A stretch of DNA of 64,000 nt from an uncultured Gemmataceae bacterium (GTDB lineage: Bacteria; Planctomycetota; Planctomycetia; Gemmatales; Gemmataceae), in contig CALDUY010000023.1 in NCBI GenBank assembly GCA_937923405.1, forward strand, positions 1 through 64,000, given 5' to 3'. Positions 61,272 to 64,000 of this stretch are shown piece by piece. The notes beneath the pieces were generated by a model. That model was not told the origin of the DNA, made no database searches, and saw nothing but the letters and a program-made list of their open reading frames with translations. Within the stretch, counting starts at the first letter, position 1; each line of letters opens with the position of its first letter. A program made the translations under genes and the position numbers.

Positions 61272-64000
61272 GCATCTGGAAAATTGCGCTCTTTATTATC
61301 GGGTTTTTACCGTGGATGGCCTATGCCGACGATTTCTTTGCTAGCAAGGTGCGGCCGATTCTGGCGACCTATTGCTTCAAATGCCACGGTCCCGACGAAA
61401 CGACACGCAAGGGCAAGCTACGGCTCGATGTTCGTGAGGCCGCGCTGAAACCGGCCCGCTCGGGGAGTCGGGCCATCGTCCCGGGCAAACCCGACGAGAG
61501 CGAATTAGTCGCTCGGATCTTCACCGATGAAGAGACCGAGGTCATGCCGCCGCCCAGCACGAAGTTGACGCTCACTAAAGAGCAAAAAGAGATCCTTAAA
61601 CAATGGATTGCGGATGGTGCAACCTACACGGAACATTGGGCCTTTCTGCCGCCCAAGCGGGTAGCTCCTCCCTCGGTGCTGGCCGGGCACTGGCCACGTA
61701 ATCCGCTTGATCGCTTTATCCTCGCTCGGTTGGAACGCGAAAGGCTTGCTCCTGCTCCCGAGGCGGATCGGCTCACGCTGGTGCGTCGGCTATATCTTGA
61801 TCTGATCGGCCTGCCGCCCACTCCCGACGAAGCGGACGAATTCTTAAGAGATACTCGCCCCGATGCCTACGAACGGCTGGTCGATCGTTTGTTGGCTTCC
61901 CCAGCCTATGGGGAACGATGGGCGCGACGTTGGTTGGATCTAGCTCGCTACGCCGACACCAACGGCTACGAAAAGGATCGTGTTCGCTCGATCTGGCCCT
62001 ATCGCGATTGGGTCATCGCTGCTCTCAACGCCGATCTCCCCTTCGATCAATTCACCATCGAGCAATTGGCCGGCGACATGCTCCCTGGGGCGACCTTGGA
62101 GCAACGTATCGCCACTGGCTTTCATCGCAACACGATGATCAATGAGGAAGGCGGCATCGATCCGCTGGAGTTTCGCTTTCATGCCATGACCGACCGCGTG
62201 GCGACGACCGGCACCGTCTGGTTGGGCCTGACGCTCGGTTGTGCCCAGTGCCATACCCACAAGTACGACCCCATCACTCAACGCGAGTACTACCAACTCT
62301 TCGCCTATTTGAACAATGCCGACGAGCCGGAATTGTTCTTGCCCGATGATCGAGCGGTAGAGAAGCTCAAGGAGATCGCCCGCCTTGAAGAAGAGTTACC
62401 ACATCGCTTTAGTCCGGAACAAGAAAAACAGTTTCAGCAGTGGGTGGAACAGGCTCGCTCGACAACGGCTCGCTGGACCGTGTTGCGCCCCTCGGCTCTG
62501 AAGGGCAGCTTGCCATTGTTGACGCTTCAAGACGATGGTTCCATCTTCGTCACCGGCGATCAATCTAAGAGCGACACCTACGAATTGACCTTTGACACCC
62601 CGCTCAAGAACATCGCGGCGATCCGGCTAGAAGTGTTGCCCGACGATCGGTTGCCGGGACGCGGTCCGGGGCGTGTCTACTATGAGGGACCGCAAGGCGA
62701 TTTTTTCCTCTCTGAATTTTCCGCATTTGCCGACGGAGAAAAGGTGACCTTCCGCGAGGCCAGCCAGAGTTTCGCCAGTGGTAACAACAAGGCCAAGTTC
62801 ACGCTCGACGGCGATCAACAGACAGGTTGGTCGATCAACGGCGGTCAGGGCAAAACTCATCAGGCGGTCTATCGACTGGACAAACCGCGTGACGTGAGCC
62901 AGCTACGGGTACAGATGCTCTTCGAGAAATACTATGCGGCCAATCTCGGACGATTCCGCCTGTGGGTGACGAGCGACACTTCGGCTACGGCTGGAGAGGT
63001 GCCCACCGAGTTGGAGCCAATTCTTCTGCTAGACTCCGAACAGCGAACTCCGCCTCAGTGGGCTTTGCTGCGCCGACATTTCGCCCTGACCTCGCCACAT
63101 ACCAAAAAACTCCGCGAACCGATCGACCAACTCCGCAAACAACTGCCCGCGCCGAAGAAGACGTTGGTGTTTGTCGAACGACCCGCAGAAAACCCGCGGC
63201 CCACCTTCGTGCATCATCGCGGCGAATTCCTCGAACCGACCGAACCTGTCACGACTGGACTGCCAGCCATCTTAAAACCGCCCGCGATGCCGAGCACTCG
63301 TTTGGAATTTGCGCGCTGGCTCGTCTCGCCTGATAATCCCTTGGTCGGACGAGTGACAGTCAATCGTCACTGGGCGGCGTTCTTCGGAACCGGCCTCGTT
63401 GCCACGCAACAGGATTTCGGGCTGCAAGGCGATCTGCCTTCTCATCCGGAGTTGCTCGACTGGTTAGCGTTGGAATTCATGGAACGCGGCTGGTCGGTCA
63501 AGCAGTTGCATCGCCTGATCGTCACCAGTGCCACCTATCGCCAGTCGTCGAAGGTGACGCCGCCGCTGTTGGCACGCGATCCGAATAATCGCTTGTTGGC
63601 TCGTGGACCGCGTGTCCGACTCGAAGCCGAGGTACTGCGCGATCTGGTGTTACGCTCCAGCGGTCTGCTGGCCATGCGGCTAGGTGGTCCTAGCGTCTTT
63701 CCGCCGCAGCCTCCCGAGGTGACTTCGGAAGGGGCTTATGGCAAACTCGACTGGAAGGTCAGTCCCGGAGCCGATCGCTACCGTCGCGGGTTGTACACCT
63801 TCATGAAGCGGACAGCCCCGTTTGCCTTGTTCAGCACGTTCGATGGCCCCTCTGGTGAGGTGTGCCTGGCCAAACGCGAAGTAACCAACACGCCGTTGCA
63901 AGCGTTGTCTCTGCTGAACGATCAGACGATCCTCGAAGCAGCTCAGGCCGTGGGCCGACAGATGATTGACGATAAAGCCGATCTGAATCATCGCCTAAAG
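61268..64000 (+). CDS. PSD1-type cytochrome c/DUF1549/DUF1553 protein, cut at window edge
   Basis: At least 911 residues, open at the right end. A signal peptide, then a cytochrome c-like planctomycete domain with CFKCH (Cys36-His40), DUF1549 (RNPLDRFILARLERE, LYLDLIGLPPTPDE, YGERWARRWLDLARYADTNGYEKD, NTMINEEGGIDPLE), a second CAQCH motif, a middle beta domain, and DUF1553 (ARWLVSPDNPLVGRVTVNR, TPLQALSLLNDQ). The family is a hallmark of Planctomycetes and is linked to extracellular polysaccharide use by genomic context; its reaction is not established. Start fixed by overlap with the GHL10 gene. Confidence 0.92.
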   Translation, partial: MSIWKIALFIIGFLPWMAYADDFFASKVRPILATYCFKCHGPDETTRKGKLRLDVREAALKPARSGSRAIVPGKPDESELVARIFTDEETEVMPPPSTKLTLTKEQKEILKQWIADGATYTEHWAFLPPKRVAPPSVLAGHWPRNPLDRFILARLERERLAPAPEADRLTLVRRLYLDLIGLPPTPDEADEFLRDTRPDAYERLVDRLLASPAYGERWARRWLDLARYADTNGYEKDRVRSIWPYRDWVIAALNADLPFDQFTIEQLAGDMLPGATLEQRIATGFHRNTMINEEGGIDPLEFRFHAMTDRVATTGTVWLGLTLGCAQCHTHKYDPITQREYYQLFAYLNNADEPELFLPDDRAVEKLKEIARLEEELPHRFSPEQEKQFQQWVEQARSTTARWTVLRPSALKGSLPLLTLQDDGSIFVTGDQSKSDTYELTFDTPLKNIAAIRLEVLPDDRLPGRGPGRVYYEGPQGDFFLSEFSAFADGEKVTFREASQSFASGNNKAKFTLDGDQQTGWSINGGQGKTHQAVYRLDKPRDVSQLRVQMLFEKYYAANLGRFRLWVTSDTSATAGEVPTELEPILLLDSEQRTPPQWALLRRHFALTSPHTKKLREPIDQLRKQLPAPKKTLVFVERPAENPRPTFVHHRGEFLEPTEPVTTGLPAILKPPAMPSTRLEFARWLVSPDNPLVGRVTVNRHWAAFFGTGLVATQQDFGLQGDLPSHPELLDWLALEFMERGWSVKQLHRLIVTSATYRQSSKVTPPLLARDPNNRLLARGPRVRLEAEVLRDLVLRSSGLLAMRLGGPSVFPPQPPEVTSEGAYGKLDWKVSPGADRYRRGLYTFMKRTAPFALFSTFDGPSGEVCLAKREVTNTPLQALSLLNDQTILEAAQAVGRQMIDDKADLNHRLK

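Noticed and set aside
62962..63333. A 123-residue frame inside the last gene
   Set aside because: It is a frame-shifted shadow of the DUF1549/DUF1553 protein, which stays open across the region.

Overview
The window looks like a chromosomal stretch of a planctomycete, probably of the Gemmata group. This is inferred from content and not from a marker gene. The signs are a DUF1549/DUF1553/cytochrome c (PSD1-type) protein at the right edge, DUF1573 and DUF1571 secreted proteins, an FG-GAP/ASPIC lipoprotein, a surface protein with an N-terminal LESLESRVVPA-type motif, GC-rich coding sequence, many secreted proteins of unknown role, and REP-like palindromes in intergenic gaps. I see no rRNA, tRNA, CRISPR array, transposase or phage gene.

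Layout. 0.1-4.9 kb: a secreted protein with a degenerate subtilisin-like core, then a tightly overlapping sdpR/sdpI-like pair with an alpha/beta hydrolase. 4.9-5.3 kb: palindromic and direct repeats. 5.3-6.8 kb (minus): a surface repeat protein. 7.2-13.9 kb: a respiratory operon that joins a caa3-type cytochrome oxidase (subunit II-cytochrome c, I, III, an unknown membrane protein) to a bc-type complex (diheme cytochrome c lipoprotein, Rieske protein, cytochrome b fused to cytochrome c).

14.4-32.7 kb: the most unusual block, a single-direction hybrid lipid/polyketide/peptide cluster. It encodes FAAL-ACP-KS-AT-MT-psiKR-ACP, then C-A-PCP followed by two tandem FabH-like domains of which only the first keeps its catalytic residues, then an MbtH domain fused to a luciferase-like monooxygenase, an SppA-like lipoprotein without the serine nucleophile, a second FAAL-ACP protein, a fatty acid desaturase and an ABC ATPase. 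My model is inference: a fatty acid is activated, extended once with malonyl-CoA, C-methylated and kept as the beta-ketone, joined to an aromatic amino acid (phenylalanine-like code), and released by a PqsC/PqsB-like didomain that may use a second fatty acyl-ACP.

32.7-39.4 kb: primary lipid genes (rpmF-plsX-fabD on minus; acpP-fabF on plus) around a HIT protein, a sugar isomerase-like protein and a clear bacterial homologue of HPF1, the eukaryotic PARP partner, with the catalytic Tyr-Arg and Glu conserved. 39.5-64 kb: an amidohydrolase, a GH57 enzyme, secreted and lipoproteins (FG-GAP/ASPIC, DUF1573, BON, DUF1571), comF, a GT39-family membrane glycosyltransferase, NrnA-type phosphoesterase, a haem-motif membrane protein, Lon, an SGNH/dimethylformamidase-like fusion, a GHL10-type glycosidase and the PSD1 protein cut by the window edge.
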